From contig CAVSCD010000012.1 of the NCBI GenBank assembly GCA_963726335.1, forward strand, positions 62,001-126,000: a stretch of 64,000 bases of DNA, written 5' to 3'. The translations under genes and the position numbers were made by a program. Below the pieces are notes generated by a model. That model saw only the letters and a program-made list of their open reading frames with translations. It ran no database searches and was not told where the DNA came from. This document shows positions 43,378-53,645 of the stretch, piece by piece. Within the stretch, counting starts at the first letter, position 1. Each line of letters begins with the position of its first letter. Source of the stretch: CAVSCD01 sp963726335. GTDB taxonomy: Bacteria; Acidobacteriota; Aminicenantia; Aminicenantales; UBA8522.

Positions 43378-45522
43378 ATGACTCCGGGTCACTATCTTCG
43401 CCTGCGCGCCTGGGCCGCAGTTGTTGCGCTGAGCATCGGCTTCGTCCCCGGGCTGTCCGCCCAGGAACCGCCCCCGTCCACCCGGCGGCTGGACGTGAGC
43501 TGCCTCGCCGTCCCGCCCCCCAAGATCGACGGCCTGATCGACGACGCCTGCTGGCAGGGCCTGCAGCCGGTCAGCGGCTTCTACCAGTACGACCCGGTCA
43601 ACGGGGCCAAGGCTTCCGAGGAGACCTTCGTCTGGGCCGCCTTCGACCAGGACAGTCTCTATTTCGCTTTCCTCATGAAGGACTCCCAGCCGGACAAGAT
43701 CTGGGCGGAGCTCACGCCCCGGAATGAATGGGAGAACAACGACGCGATCGAGCTCATCCTCGACGCTTACAACGACAAGCGGACGAGCATCACCTTCGCT
43801 GTCAACCCCAGGGGCGTCCAGAAGAACTCCGTCGAAACGATCTGGCAGTCGGAGGCGGTCATCCGGCCGGACGGCTGGAGCGCCGAAATGGCCATCCCCT
43901 TCAAGTCGCTGCGGTTCTCCGCCAAGCAGCTTGCTGTCTGGGGCGTCAACTTCGAGCGCTACATCCACCGCCTGAACGAGACGGACTACTGGACCGATGT
44001 CAGCCGCGACCTGCCCCGGCTCCAGCAGAGCGGCGAGCTGTGCGGCCTGACCGGCCTCCGGCCCGGCTACAACCTCGAGTTCTTCCCCTACGCCGGCGTC
44101 CGGGCGTCGAGGTGGGAAGACGAGAAGGACGATAAGGGCGCCGCCGGGCTCGACTTCAAATGGGGCATCCGGCCCAACGTCTACATGGACCTCACCGCCG
44201 CCCCGGATTTCAGCGAGGTCGAGTCCGATCCCTTCATCTACCAGCTCTCGCCGTACGAGAACTACCTCCAGGAGAACCGGCCCTTCTTCACCGAAGGCAG
44301 CCAGTATTTCGAGCTGGGGGGAGGCGAGGATTTTCATGACGGGGGCGTCAGCCTTTTCTATTCGCGGCGCATCCACGACCCGAAATTCGCGGCCAAGGTC
44401 TCGGGCAAGACGAAAGGCTGGGGTTTCGGCACGCTGGGCGCCATCAACAAAGAGGACCCCAGCGACTCCTATTTCGGCGTGTTTCGCCTCCAGAAGGACG
44501 TTTTCAAGAACTCCCAGGTCGGCGTCTATTACGCCGGCGTCAGCGCCGACGTCGGCAGCAACCAGAACATCGCCCTCGACTACAGCTTCAATTTCAAGGA
44601 CTTCTATTACCTCCAGGGGATCAACGCCTTCAATTTCAACGAGGGGGCCCCGAACACCCGGAACGGCATCCACCAGCTCTCGTTTCGGCGGGAGCCGGAC
44701 GCCGGCCTGCAGGTCATGTCGGGGTTCCAGAGGGTCGAGGACGGTGTTGACATCAAGACCGGCTACATCGACCAGATCGACATCCAGTCCTTCGACCTCG
44801 CGGGGGGCTACGCCTGGCGCTACAATGAAGGCCCGCTCAAGCGCTTCAGCGTGGATCTTAGCGGCGTGATCCGGCAGGATTCCTACGGGAATCCCGTGGG
44901 CGAAAACGCGGAGATGTTCCTCTGGTCCGAGTTCGCCAACCGCATCGAGCTCCACGGCGGAGTCGAGTACGGCCGGAGCCGGTACCAGATTAGCAGCGGG
45001 GATGATGAAGATGACGACCTCATCTGGGCGCCCGAGTTCTTCGATACCGGCAGCGCCAACCTGGACTTCAGCTGGGAACGCGGCGGTTTCCTGAAGGAGA
45101 TCGGGGTCGAGGGCGGCTGGGAGAAGCGAGGCATCTACAACGACGATTTCACCATGGTCTTTCCCGGCTCCCAGACGAGCGTCGAGGGGCAGCTCGTCCT
45201 GCGGCCGTGGTCGAACCTGGAATGGTCGGTCGAGGGGGATTGGATCCGGCAGTCCATCGACGAAACCGGCGAGGAGGTCTTCAACGGGATCGCCTACGAG
45301 ACCGCCTTCCACTACCAGCTCACGCGCAGCCTCTTCCTCAACACGCAGCTCTTCGGCGAGACGCGGGAGAACCAGTACAGCCTCGATTTCCTGGTCGGCT
45401 ACTATTTCGGCGCCGGGAACATCGTCCAGCTCTCGTTCAAGAAAAGCGAGCGGACCGATCTGCTGGGACGGGCGTCCGGCTACTCCGTCACCCTCAAGGT
45501 GTCCTACCTGCTCAGGGTCTGA
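43378..45522 (+). CDS. DUF5916 outer-membrane protein with CBM9-like N-terminal domain
   Basis: 714 aa; ATG at 43378 after GGGAGAG. Signal peptide, then a CBM9/DOMON-like domain (PPKIDGLIDDACWQGL, DQDSLYFAFLMKDSQPD, NDAIELILDAYNDKR, residues about 40-210). The remainder is the DUF5916 barrel with FSEVESDPFIYQLSPYENYL and QENRPFFTEGSQYFELGG, and strands ending in KVSYLLRV. Members are thought to span the outer membrane and bind carbohydrates or take part in secretion; no enzymatic role is established. It is a stand-alone gene with its own upstream A/T-rich region. Confidence 0.9.
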   Translation: MTPGHYLRLRAWAAVVALSIGFVPGLSAQEPPPSTRRLDVSCLAVPPPKIDGLIDDACWQGLQPVSGFYQYDPVNGAKASEETFVWAAFDQDSLYFAFLMKDSQPDKIWAELTPRNEWENNDAIELILDAYNDKRTSITFAVNPRGVQKNSVETIWQSEAVIRPDGWSAEMAIPFKSLRFSAKQLAVWGVNFERYIHRLNETDYWTDVSRDLPRLQQSGELCGLTGLRPGYNLEFFPYAGVRASRWEDEKDDKGAAGLDFKWGIRPNVYMDLTAAPDFSEVESDPFIYQLSPYENYLQENRPFFTEGSQYFELGGGEDFHDGGVSLFYSRRIHDPKFAAKVSGKTKGWGFGTLGAINKEDPSDSYFGVFRLQKDVFKNSQVGVYYAGVSADVGSNQNIALDYSFNFKDFYYLQGINAFNFNEGAPNTRNGIHQLSFRREPDAGLQVMSGFQRVEDGVDIKTGYIDQIDIQSFDLAGGYAWRYNEGPLKRFSVDLSGVIRQDSYGNPVGENAEMFLWSEFANRIELHGGVEYGRSRYQISSGDDEDDDLIWAPEFFDTGSANLDFSWERGGFLKEIGVEGGWEKRGIYNDDFTMVFPGSQTSVEGQLVLRPWSNLEWSVEGDWIRQSIDETGEEVFNGIAYETAFHYQLTRSLFLNTQLFGETRENQYSLDFLVGYYFGAGNIVQLSFKKSERTDLLGRASGYSVTLKVSYLLRV

Positions 45523-45545
45523 CGCACTGAAACCTTATCCCGACG

Positions 45546-48500
45546 TTAATCGGGATTCAGGGGGCTGACCTGGGACCAGGCGCCGGCATTCCACATCCAG
45601 AGACCGAGCGTGCCGAAGTCGGCCATGAGCTCGGCGGCGTTATCGCCATCGAAGTCCCCGGCCAACATGTCTTCGGCGTTGACGCCGCTCGCCTGCGTCC
45701 AGGCGCCGCTATTCCAGAGCCACAGTCCGGTTGTCTCGAAATCGCAGGCCGCCTCATCATCTCCATTCCCATCGACATCTGCTGGGATCATATATTCTGC
45801 GTTGATGCCGCTCAGAATGGTCCAGGCGCCGCTGTTCCATAGCCATAGCCCCGTCGGCCCGAAATCACCGACGATCTCGTCATCCGCATCTCCGTCAGAT
45901 TTCGCCGTGATCATATAGTCCGCGTTCACCCCACTGAGTTGGGTCCAGGCGCCGCTGCTCCACAGCCATAGCCCCGTCGCCCCGAAATCGCCGACCAGGT
46001 CCATTCCTCCGGTCCCGTCCGTGTTGCCGGCCGTCACGTAGTCGGCATTGACGCCGCTGAGCTGGGTCCAGGCGCCGGCATTCCAAAGCCAGAGGCCGGT
46101 CGCTCCAAAATCTCCGGCGATCTCCTCGCCGCCCGTGCCGTCGAGATTGGCTGACGTCACATAATCGGCATTGACGCCGCTGAGCTGGGTCCAGAGGCCG
46201 GCGTTGAAGAGCCACAGGCCAACGGCCCCGAAATCACCGACCAGCTCATCGCTGCCGTCGGCGTCCACATCGCCGGCGGCCAGGCCCTCCACGTTGACGC
46301 CGCTGAGCTGGTTCCAGGCGCCTGCGTTCCAGAGCCAGAGGCCGGACGCGCCCAGGTCGGCCAGGATCTCGTCGGCGGTGTCGCCGTCGACATCGGCCGC
46401 CAGCAGGCTCTCGGGGTTGGCGGAGGAGAGCTGCGACCAAGCGCCGCCGTCATAGAGATAGATGCCGGTCGCCCCGAAATCGACCGCCAGCTCGTCGGCG
46501 CCGTCGCCGTCGAAATCCCCGACGGCGTGCTTCGGCGCCCATATCTCCTGATAAGCAATCTTGGCCACAAAGCTGTCATAACCTCCGTTATAGCTCAGGT
46601 CGGGGCCGACCTTTACCGGGAACGTCGATTCTGTGGTATTTGTCTGGCCCAGGACATAGGCACTGCCCGAGCTGTCCACGGCGATTCCATAGCCAATCTC
46701 TGCATTTTGGCCTCCAATGTAGCCGCAGTAAGCGAGCCGGGTGCCATCGGCCATAACCTTGGCCACGAAGGCATCGGCGCTGCCATTAATAGTCAGGTCC
46801 GGTCCCCCGCTGACCGGAAACGTGGACTGAGAGGAACCTGTGGTGCCGAATACGTAAGCACACCCGGTGCTGTCCACGGCCGCGGCCATGGCGGATTCAT
46901 TCGAGGATCCGCCGATATAGCCGCAGTAATCGAGGACCGTGCCGTCGGACTTGACCTTGGCGACCCAGGCTTCCTGGTATCCGGCAGCATTGTTAATAGT
47001 CAGGTCGGGACCGGTCTTGACCGGAAAGGTCGTTTCATCCGACTCGGTAACGCCGCAGACGTAGGCGCTGCCCGAGGCGTCCACGGCCAGTCCGGTGCAC
47101 CATTCTTGGTCGGCGCCGCCGATGTATCCGCAATAGTCCAGGTTGGTGCCGGCGGCGTTGACCTTGGCCACGAAGCCATCCTGGGGGTACCCGTTAAAAG
47201 TCAGGTCCGGGCCGACCGCAACCGGGAAAGAGGTTTCGGGCGATTCGGTTATCCCGGCCAGGTAGGCGTTGCCCCCGGAGTCCACGGCGATGCTATTGCC
47301 AGATTCATATCCATTGCCGCCCACGAAACCACAATAAGCGAGTCCGGTGCCGGAGGCGTTGACCTTGGCGACAAAGGCGTCGTTCCCGCCGTTAGAAATC
47401 AGGTCAGGCCCGATAGCGACCGGGAAAGTCGACTCGTCCGACTCGGTACTGCCGGCGACATAAGCACTCCCCGAGTTGTCCACGGTGACGGCCCACCCGT
47501 ATTCGCTGGATTGACCGCCAATGTAGCCGCAGTAGACAAGCGCTGTTCCCGAGGGGTTGACCTTGGCCACAAAAGCCTCGGTCGCTCCTCCGAAGCTCAG
47601 GCTTGGCCCGCTCAGGACAGGGAAGCCATCGGCAGGGGCGGAAGAGGTCTCGCCGACCACATAGGCCGCGCCCGTTGGGTCGACCGCGATGCCGTAGCCT
47701 CTGTCGCCTGACGACCCTCCGATATAGCCGCAGTAAACAAGGCCGGTTCCCGAGGCGTTGATTTTCGCTACAAAGGCATCAGTCGAGCCGTTGCCCGTCA
47801 AGTCGGGGCCGACAACGGCAGGAAATCCCGGCCAGCCCGAGGGAGTGATGCCTGTGATATAAGCGTTTCCCGAACCGTCTACGGCGATGCCGCCATGCTG
47901 GTCTTCGTAGCCGGTGCCGCCGACATAGCCGCAGTAGACAAGAACCGCAGGATCCAGGATCAGCGGTTTGGTCTTGTCGTAATCTCCGACCCTGAATCCG
48001 TATTGGCGCGGTCCCCGGAGTGCGTTTCCGCCCGGCCGCGGAGAGGCCTGCTTTTCGATAGCCCCGGCCTCGGCGCCCGGTCCCGACTCTTCCTGAAGTT
48101 GGTAGTCCAATGGAACATTCACCCTTATCCCGTCCGTCTCCTGGAAGGCCAGCGGCGTGTCATCCCGGAAACCGCCGGCGGGCGTCATGACCTCCAGCCG
48201 TCCGGCACTGTCGATTTTGATGTTTTCCGCGCCGCGATAGGCCAGCTTGATGAGGGATGGGTCGGCGCCGGGATGGACGACGAATTCATACTTGAGTTGA
48301 TTGACAGTTCCCGAGTAAACGAGATCGATCCCCGGCCAGAGGTTGGCGTAGGCAATCTTTGAGTACGTGGGCACGCCCGTATGCCAGTCCTCAAGCCGGC
48401 CCCTAAAATAGCTGACCGCCGCTCCAGTTTCGTCCCGGCCGATGGGGCGGACATTGCGGTTGGCGCCGACAAAACCCAGCTTTACGACCCATCTGTCCGC

Positions 48501-48911
48501 ATCGCCCCTTTCCAAGGCTGGCGTCCGCGGCTGAGATTCTAACCGGCTGTCATTCAAGAGCCGGCCTGACGCTTTTGGCGCAGACCCGTTTGTGTCTCTA
48601 CCTGTTGCCCCGGAGAGGGCAAACGTCACTCCTTCGGCAGTAAAATAGATCGACTTATCCAGGCCTTGGACATAATAATCAACTTGCTCGTCCACTTGTC
48701 CCTTGTTGGCGATGAAATATAAGGGCATGCGGCCATAGTCCGTCGAGGCCTTGAGAGTCGGAGTTGGTTGCGTTGGGAGTGACTGAGGGCCAGCCGCGCT
48801 CGATGGCTTAAAACTCAAAACGCCCTGTGCCTCAGCGCCGGGTGACCGGACGCCTTGGTTAAGGAGAATGACGGCCGAAATCAAGAGAACAATGGCGAGA
48901 CGATTTCCCAT
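45546..48911 (-). CDS. Giant secreted SBBP-repeat / VCBS-like repeat protein
   Basis: 1121 aa from the ATG at 48911 (GAGGAGG upstream); 26 extra residues from 48989 precede the signal peptide and are unlikely. Signal peptide, then a conserved N-terminal beta domain (MPLYFIANKGQVDEQVDYYV). Seven SBBP beta-propeller repeats of about 67 residues follow, each with YCGYIGG...AVD..G.AYV.G.T and TFPV..GPDL. The C-terminal third is eight copies of a 41-residue unit (DxDGDxxDEIxxDFGxxGLW then LWNAGAWxQLSG) with calcium-loop aspartates. It is probably a surface adhesin or lectin-like propeller. The repeats are also clear at DNA level. Confidence 0.9.
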   Translation of the reverse strand: MGNRLAIVLLISAVILLNQGVRSPGAEAQGVLSFKPSSAAGPQSLPTQPTPTLKASTDYGRMPLYFIANKGQVDEQVDYYVQGLDKSIYFTAEGVTFALSGATGRDTNGSAPKASGRLLNDSRLESQPRTPALERGDADRWVVKLGFVGANRNVRPIGRDETGAAVSYFRGRLEDWHTGVPTYSKIAYANLWPGIDLVYSGTVNQLKYEFVVHPGADPSLIKLAYRGAENIKIDSAGRLEVMTPAGGFRDDTPLAFQETDGIRVNVPLDYQLQEESGPGAEAGAIEKQASPRPGGNALRGPRQYGFRVGDYDKTKPLILDPAVLVYCGYVGGTGYEDQHGGIAVDGSGNAYITGITPSGWPGFPAVVGPDLTGNGSTDAFVAKINASGTGLVYCGYIGGSSGDRGYGIAVDPTGAAYVVGETSSAPADGFPVLSGPSLSFGGATEAFVAKVNPSGTALVYCGYIGGQSSEYGWAVTVDNSGSAYVAGSTESDESTFPVAIGPDLISNGGNDAFVAKVNASGTGLAYCGFVGGNGYESGNSIAVDSGGNAYLAGITESPETSFPVAVGPDLTFNGYPQDGFVAKVNAAGTNLDYCGYIGGADQEWCTGLAVDASGSAYVCGVTESDETTFPVKTGPDLTINNAAGYQEAWVAKVKSDGTVLDYCGYIGGSSNESAMAAAVDSTGCAYVFGTTGSSQSTFPVSGGPDLTINGSADAFVAKVMADGTRLAYCGYIGGQNAEIGYGIAVDSSGSAYVLGQTNTTESTFPVKVGPDLSYNGGYDSFVAKIAYQEIWAPKHAVGDFDGDGADELAVDFGATGIYLYDGGAWSQLSSANPESLLAADVDGDTADEILADLGASGLWLWNAGAWNQLSGVNVEGLAAGDVDADGSDELVGDFGAVGLWLFNAGLWTQLSGVNADYVTSANLDGTGGEEIAGDFGATGLWLWNAGAWTQLSGVNADYVTAGNTDGTGGMDLVGDFGATGLWLWSSGAWTQLSGVNADYMITAKSDGDADDEIVGDFGPTGLWLWNSGAWTILSGINAEYMIPADVDGNGDDEAACDFETTGLWLWNSGAWTQASGVNAEDMLAGDFDGDNAAELMADFGTLGLWMWNAGAWSQVSPLNPD
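45570..46530 (-). repeat. Tandem 123-bp coding repeats
   Basis: Eight consecutive units of about 123 bp encode the 41-residue VCBS/FG-GAP-like repeat. Some neighbouring units are very similar at DNA level (for example GCGCCGCTGTTCCA... and TTGACGCCGCTGAGCTGGGT recur), so copy number may vary by recombination. Confidence 0.75.
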
Positions 48912-49110
48912 GGCGGATCCTCCTCGAGCTGATCGCGTTCTTTGGATTAACCCCCAAAACGACCTCAATTGAGGCATCGGAATAGACACGGTTCCCTCCC
49001 TGACGTCAACCAGGGTCCCTCCTTATGGGAGCGGGCTTTATTTATTCCAGCGCGCTTAAAAAGTCAATTTTTTCTAAATTTATTTCGCGCGGGTTGATAG
49101 AATATGTATC

Positions 49111-50328
49111 ATGAAGCCCACCCTGCTCATCCTCGCAGCCGCCCTGGCGTCCGTTCTGGCTCCTGCCGAGCGGATCGTCCCGAACGACCCGTACTTCAAG
49201 CATCAGGTCAGCTTCCTCAACCCCGGCGGGCGTCTGACGGTCGAGCGCACCTCGATCAAGCCCTCGCCGGTCGACCTCGAGGCGGCGGCCGGCATCGACC
49301 CGGACATCACCCGCGCCTGGACGATCTCGACCGGCAGCCGCCGGGTGGTCGTGGCCGTCCTCGACGACGGCTTTTTCTACAACCACGAAGATCTGGCCGG
49401 CAACATCTGGGCGAACCCGGGCGAATCCGGCTCGGACGCCACCGGCCATGCGAAGGAAACCAACCGCGTCGACGATGACGGGAACGGACACGTCGACGAC
49501 GTCATGGGCTGGGATTTCGCCTTCGACGACCCGGACCCCGACTGCTACGTGTTCGACGGCAAGCGCCGGGACCGCATCCAGCCGTATTGGCACAGCATCT
49601 CCGCCCTGGGCATCATCGGGGCGCGGGGGAACAACGGCCTCGGCGTGGCCGGGATCAACTGGGACGTCTCGCTGATGCTGCTCAAGATCGGGGCGCAGGG
49701 CATCGGAGGAGATGAGAAGGACACCGCGCGGCCAGGGCGAGCGGCTAAAGCCATCCGGTACGCCGCGGACAACGGCGCCCGGGTCATCAACTGGAGCGGG
49801 TTCGTCAGCGACCCGGCGCCAGATGCCTTGGCCGAGCTCAAGGCGGCCATCGCGTACGCCGGGACAAAGAACGTCCTGCTTGTCGTGGGTGCGGGGAACT
49901 CCGGTCTGGATATCGACCGGGAGGAGAACTTCACCTATCCCGCCTGCTTCCCCCTCGACAACATCTTGACCGTGGCCATGATCGATTTCCGGGGCGGCCT
50001 GGTCAGCTACAACGCCGGAGAGCGCCGATTGGGGTCGAACTTCGGTCCGCTCAATGTCGACATCGCCGCCCTTGACGAGAACTTCACAACGGATGTCGAA
50101 AACGGCCGGAGCGCCTACCGGCTCGGCGCGGGGACCTCCTGCAGCGGCCCGGTGGTCGCCGGAGTCGCCGCCCTGACGCTCTCCGTCAACCCGAAGCTGG
50201 ATGCTCTGGCCGTAAAAAAGATCCTGATGGATAACGCGACGCCCCTCCCGGCGCTTAAAGGCAAGGTCGTCTGCGGGGGCATGGTCAATGCCTACAAGTC
50301 TCTTCTGACCGCCAGCGCCGGGCGATAG
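49111..50328 (+). CDS. Subtilisin-like (S8) serine protease
   Basis: 405 aa, ATG at 49111, signal peptide MKPTLLILAAALASVLAPAE. Triad: Asp85/86 (VVVAVLDDGFFYNHEDL), His161 in QPYWHSISALGIIGARG and Ser343 in GAGTSCSGPVVAGVAALTL; Asn263 (VGAGNSG) is the oxyanion residue. The usual HGTHVAG block is replaced by HSISALG, while GTSxSxP is kept. DDDGNGHVDDVMGWDF is typical of Ca-binding subtilases. Likely a periplasmic or secreted protease. It is transcribed divergently from the SBBP giant, whose start is 200 bases away. Confidence 0.9.
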   Translation: MKPTLLILAAALASVLAPAERIVPNDPYFKHQVSFLNPGGRLTVERTSIKPSPVDLEAAAGIDPDITRAWTISTGSRRVVVAVLDDGFFYNHEDLAGNIWANPGESGSDATGHAKETNRVDDDGNGHVDDVMGWDFAFDDPDPDCYVFDGKRRDRIQPYWHSISALGIIGARGNNGLGVAGINWDVSLMLLKIGAQGIGGDEKDTARPGRAAKAIRYAADNGARVINWSGFVSDPAPDALAELKAAIAYAGTKNVLLVVGAGNSGLDIDREENFTYPACFPLDNILTVAMIDFRGGLVSYNAGERRLGSNFGPLNVDIAALDENFTTDVENGRSAYRLGAGTSCSGPVVAGVAALTLSVNPKLDALAVKKILMDNATPLPALKGKVVCGGMVNAYKSLLTASAGR

Positions 50329-50388
50329 CCGCGCCGGTCGTGTCCGGCACGGGCCCGCGCGGCGTTGCGGCGCGTCGAGCGCCGGGCT

Positions 50389-53300
50389 TCAGTCCCGCCC
50401 CATATATGAAACGAGCGGGATGTCGAACGCGTCGCCCGGCTGAATGTCGTCGTAATAGAAGACTTCCCCCGGCTGGAACTCGCTCGAGCTGTCGACGGTC
50501 AGGATCATCGGAATACCGTAGCGGACGGAGACGATCCTGGTTTCAGCGCCCGACGCGGCGCGGATCCTCTTGCCGTTGAAGAAGCCGCTGCCGTTTGCCC
50601 GACGGACGGAGTTGGCATACTCGTGCGGAACGGAGCTCGTCAGCGTTTGAGCGTCGGGCCGAGCCTCGACCCGGCCGAACCCCAGGCCGACCGTGGCCTG
50701 GAGGAAGATCCGGGACCCCGTTTCCGCCGTCTCAACCTTGTCGATGCGGTAGGCGGTATTCCGCGTGTATCCGGGGTTCGAGAAATAGATCACGGCGCCG
50801 TCGAGGCGGCCGTCCGCCGGCAACGGCGCCGTTGTCGTCACCACATTTTTCTCGACATCGACCGCCGCGACCATGCCGCGCTCCGCCGCGGTCTCGGGCT
50901 TCAGAGTCTTGCCGAACCCGGAGAACTCCTTGACGCCTGAAGCGGTCAGTCCCTCGAGGCGGCCGTCCTTGGTCCGGGCGTGGACGAACCGGCCCGCCAC
51001 GGCGATCCCTTCGGGCGTCCGCCTCAGCGTGTCGTCGGCGGCCGAAAAAATGTAATCGACCGTACCGTCACGGAGGGTGACCTTGACCGCGACGGGCACG
51101 ATCTCCCCCGCCGCGGGCTCGAGCGGCAGGCGCTCGACGCTCGCTAACTTGGACGCGGCGCCGTAAGGCTCGACCGCGGCGACGAACTCGCTCTGGAGAG
51201 CTTCGCCCCGCCGTCGGGCCAGCACGTAACGCGATTTCGGATAGTGCGGGTAGAGGCCGTTGGCCCGGGCGGCGATGACCTCGGTCCCGGGGCCGGCCGC
51301 CATGACGAGTTTTAGGCGCGATCCGGGGTCGAGCGTCCATTCGGCGAGCCACGACCCGGCCGCCGCCCCGCGCCGCGGCCCGGACAGGAACCCGTAGCCG
51401 TTCCCGGGAGGCGCGACCCAGTTCCAGTCGTTGGGATGGCCGGCGATGTCGCCGTCGGCTATCTGGGCGGCTCTCCAGTCGATGCCGGGCCCGGCCAGCG
51501 AACCCGGTTCTTCGGGTCCGAGCTTCAGGCCGTCGACCCGCATCTCGTCCCCCAGGGCGTGGAAAACGTAATCATGCTGCCGGCCGCCGCGCACCCGGAA
51601 AATATCCAGATAATAAGCGCTCCCGTCGTCGCCGCCGATGAGCGCGGCCAGCCGGCGGTAAACGCTCACTCCCTGCTTCGCATAGCACCTGTTCGAAGTT
51701 GCTTCGACCGCCCGGACGAGCGGCGAATCGGCGAAGAGCTCGAGGCTCCCGCCGGTCTCGCCCGTTTCGAGCTGCGAGACTTCGTCGACCACGACGACGT
51801 TGTGGCTGACCGTCTGCCGCGCCCAATTGGACTGCGTCTGGGTGGCGGCGCTCCGGCCGTAACCCATGTCGTAGGTCACGTCGTAGCCGCGCGCGATGTA
51901 GTTGATGTTGAGGTCGTCGAAGTGGCCGTGGTTGAGCGACGGGCCGTAGCGCAGGAAAAGTCCCTGGGAGTCGTCGCCCCGGCCCGCGCGGAGCATAACG
52001 AGCCCTTTCTGTCCCAGGAAATCGCTGGCGAGAAAGCGGCGCCGCCACTTGGCGGGCAACTCGTCCCCGGCTGCCGGCGCGTCGCCGGCATGGAAGAGAA
52101 GCCACATTCTTTCCGTGAACCAGCCGCCCAGCTCGTCGCCCGGCTCGCGGTACATGCTGAACCCTGCCGACATGCGCCGGTCGGGGATCGTCAGGCCGGA
52201 CGCCTCGCCCGTGCTCTCGAGCCGGCGCCGGGCGGCGACGTCGCCCGCCGCGAGCCAGTCGAGAAGGACGGCGGCCTCCTGCCTGATCCGATCGTCCTTC
52301 GTCCGGCCGTGGAGCTTCTCGAGAAAATCGTAGTCGCTCCGGTCAAACGGCCGCGCCGGCACATCGCGCAGATTGAGGTCGGGGGGCGCGTCGCCGAACC
52401 GGGGAAGATGGCCGGCGGCCTTCATCGGCAGGTTGTGGGGGAGGAGGAACAATTGGAACTTGGGGTCGGCGTAGATATCGAGGCCGCCGGGGAAGGCGCT
52501 CCCGCGGGTATTGAGGAGCGGCTCGGCGAAGGTCCAGTCGAGCTCGCGGGTGTGATCGGCGTACATCGGCGTCGTCTCATAATAGCCGCCGTCGCGGTCG
52601 ATGTTGTTCGCCAGCAGGCTGCGGATGCCGAACGGGCCGTCCGCCGCCCACCGGACATACTCCGGGATCCCGAGGCAGACGCCGACGGCCAGCGCGCCGC
52701 GCAGGTAATCGGCCTCGCCGTTGTGGAGCGAGCCGGCCTTGGATTGTTCATAGCAGTAGGCGCCGCCGTCGAGGAGCATGTTCCGCTCGATGTTCTGATG
52801 CCGGGTGAGCCCCGGGGTGACCGAAGGCGCGTCGAGCGCCGGGCTGTTGAACAGCTGGTCATAGTGGTCGACGTAATGGATGAGGACGCGCGAGGCCTGG
52901 TACCACGGCCGGTCGAGCCGGCCGCTCGGCGGGTTCGAGGGATAATCCCAGGCGCCCTTGTGGCACGAGGGGTAGATCGCGGCGAGAGCATCCAGGATGA
53001 CCACGGCCTTGGCGGCGTACCGCTCGTCGCCCGTGATGGAGTAGGCATGGACGAGGTACTCGAGGCCCTTGAAGGTCAGCGTTTCGACCGCCCAAGCGTT
53101 GTAGCCGCCGACAAAATAGTGGATGCGCCGGTCGGGGCCGACGTAACCCGGGCCGCTGTCGGGATGGACGGCGTCGGGGAGGGTGTGGCCGTTCGAGCAG
53201 GTGACGTGGCCGGGATTGTCGAATGTCGCGCCCTCGCGGGCGAAGGGGCCCCAGTTCGCGCCGCAGATCGGGCAGGCGACGATGCCGTAGGCGAAGCTCG

Positions 53301-53628
53301 CGCCCGGCGCGGGGACGACGCTCAGCATCCAGGCGTCGTCTTTGGCCAGCCAGGCGTCGGCTTCCCGAAGGACCGCGTCGGCGGTCTGCTTCGCCCAGTC
53401 GAACCGTTGGCTGTTGTCGCGGGCCCGGGCGATGTCGGCGGGCGTGACGAAGACCGTGGGGTGCACCTTCGCGCCCTCGATCTTGAGCGTTCCGGCGGGG
53501 GCCTGGGCGGTTTGCGTCTTTTGCGCCTTGCACCCGCTCAGAAACAGCGGACTGGCCGCGGCGACGGCCGCAAGCGCCGCTACGGACAGCGCCCGGGCCA
53601 TATTCCTCGACGTTCTCTTTTTGATCAT
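50389..53628 (-). CDS. Heparinase II/III-like polysaccharide lyase, lipoprotein
   Basis: 1079 aa. Signal peptide with lipobox FLSGC predicts membrane anchoring. The N-terminal alpha/alpha toroid (residues about 170-480) contains YCYEQSKAGSLHNGEADY with active-site-like Asn/His/Tyr, and GGYYETTPMYADHTRELDW. The following beta-sandwich has SLNHGHFDDLNINYIARGYD and SHNVVVVDEVSQLE, hallmarks of the heparinase II/III C-terminal domain. Additional beta domains extend the C-terminus beyond usual lyases. Expected reaction: beta-elimination of uronic-acid polysaccharides (heparin/heparan, alginate or related). Only 17 bases separate it from the upstream minus-strand gene at 53646, so they form an operon. 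Confidence 0.88.
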   Translation of the reverse strand: MIKKRTSRNMARALSVAALAAVAAASPLFLSGCKAQKTQTAQAPAGTLKIEGAKVHPTVFVTPADIARARDNSQRFDWAKQTADAVLREADAWLAKDDAWMLSVVPAPGASFAYGIVACPICGANWGPFAREGATFDNPGHVTCSNGHTLPDAVHPDSGPGYVGPDRRIHYFVGGYNAWAVETLTFKGLEYLVHAYSITGDERYAAKAVVILDALAAIYPSCHKGAWDYPSNPPSGRLDRPWYQASRVLIHYVDHYDQLFNSPALDAPSVTPGLTRHQNIERNMLLDGGAYCYEQSKAGSLHNGEADYLRGALAVGVCLGIPEYVRWAADGPFGIRSLLANNIDRDGGYYETTPMYADHTRELDWTFAEPLLNTRGSAFPGGLDIYADPKFQLFLLPHNLPMKAAGHLPRFGDAPPDLNLRDVPARPFDRSDYDFLEKLHGRTKDDRIRQEAAVLLDWLAAGDVAARRRLESTGEASGLTIPDRRMSAGFSMYREPGDELGGWFTERMWLLFHAGDAPAAGDELPAKWRRRFLASDFLGQKGLVMLRAGRGDDSQGLFLRYGPSLNHGHFDDLNINYIARGYDVTYDMGYGRSAATQTQSNWARQTVSHNVVVVDEVSQLETGETGGSLELFADSPLVRAVEATSNRCYAKQGVSVYRRLAALIGGDDGSAYYLDIFRVRGGRQHDYVFHALGDEMRVDGLKLGPEEPGSLAGPGIDWRAAQIADGDIAGHPNDWNWVAPPGNGYGFLSGPRRGAAAGSWLAEWTLDPGSRLKLVMAAGPGTEVIAARANGLYPHYPKSRYVLARRRGEALQSEFVAAVEPYGAASKLASVERLPLEPAAGEIVPVAVKVTLRDGTVDYIFSAADDTLRRTPEGIAVAGRFVHARTKDGRLEGLTASGVKEFSGFGKTLKPETAAERGMVAAVDVEKNVVTTTAPLPADGRLDGAVIYFSNPGYTRNTAYRIDKVETAETGSRIFLQATVGLGFGRVEARPDAQTLTSSVPHEYANSVRRANGSGFFNGKRIRAASGAETRIVSVRYGIPMILTVDSSSEFQPGEVFYYDDIQPGDAFDIPLVSYMGRD

Positions 53629-53645
53629 TATGGAATCCTTGACTC

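Noticed and set aside
46527..47711. 394-residue plus-strand frame inside the SBBP gene
   Set aside because: It is periodic only because the minus-strand repeats are; no start signal or family match.
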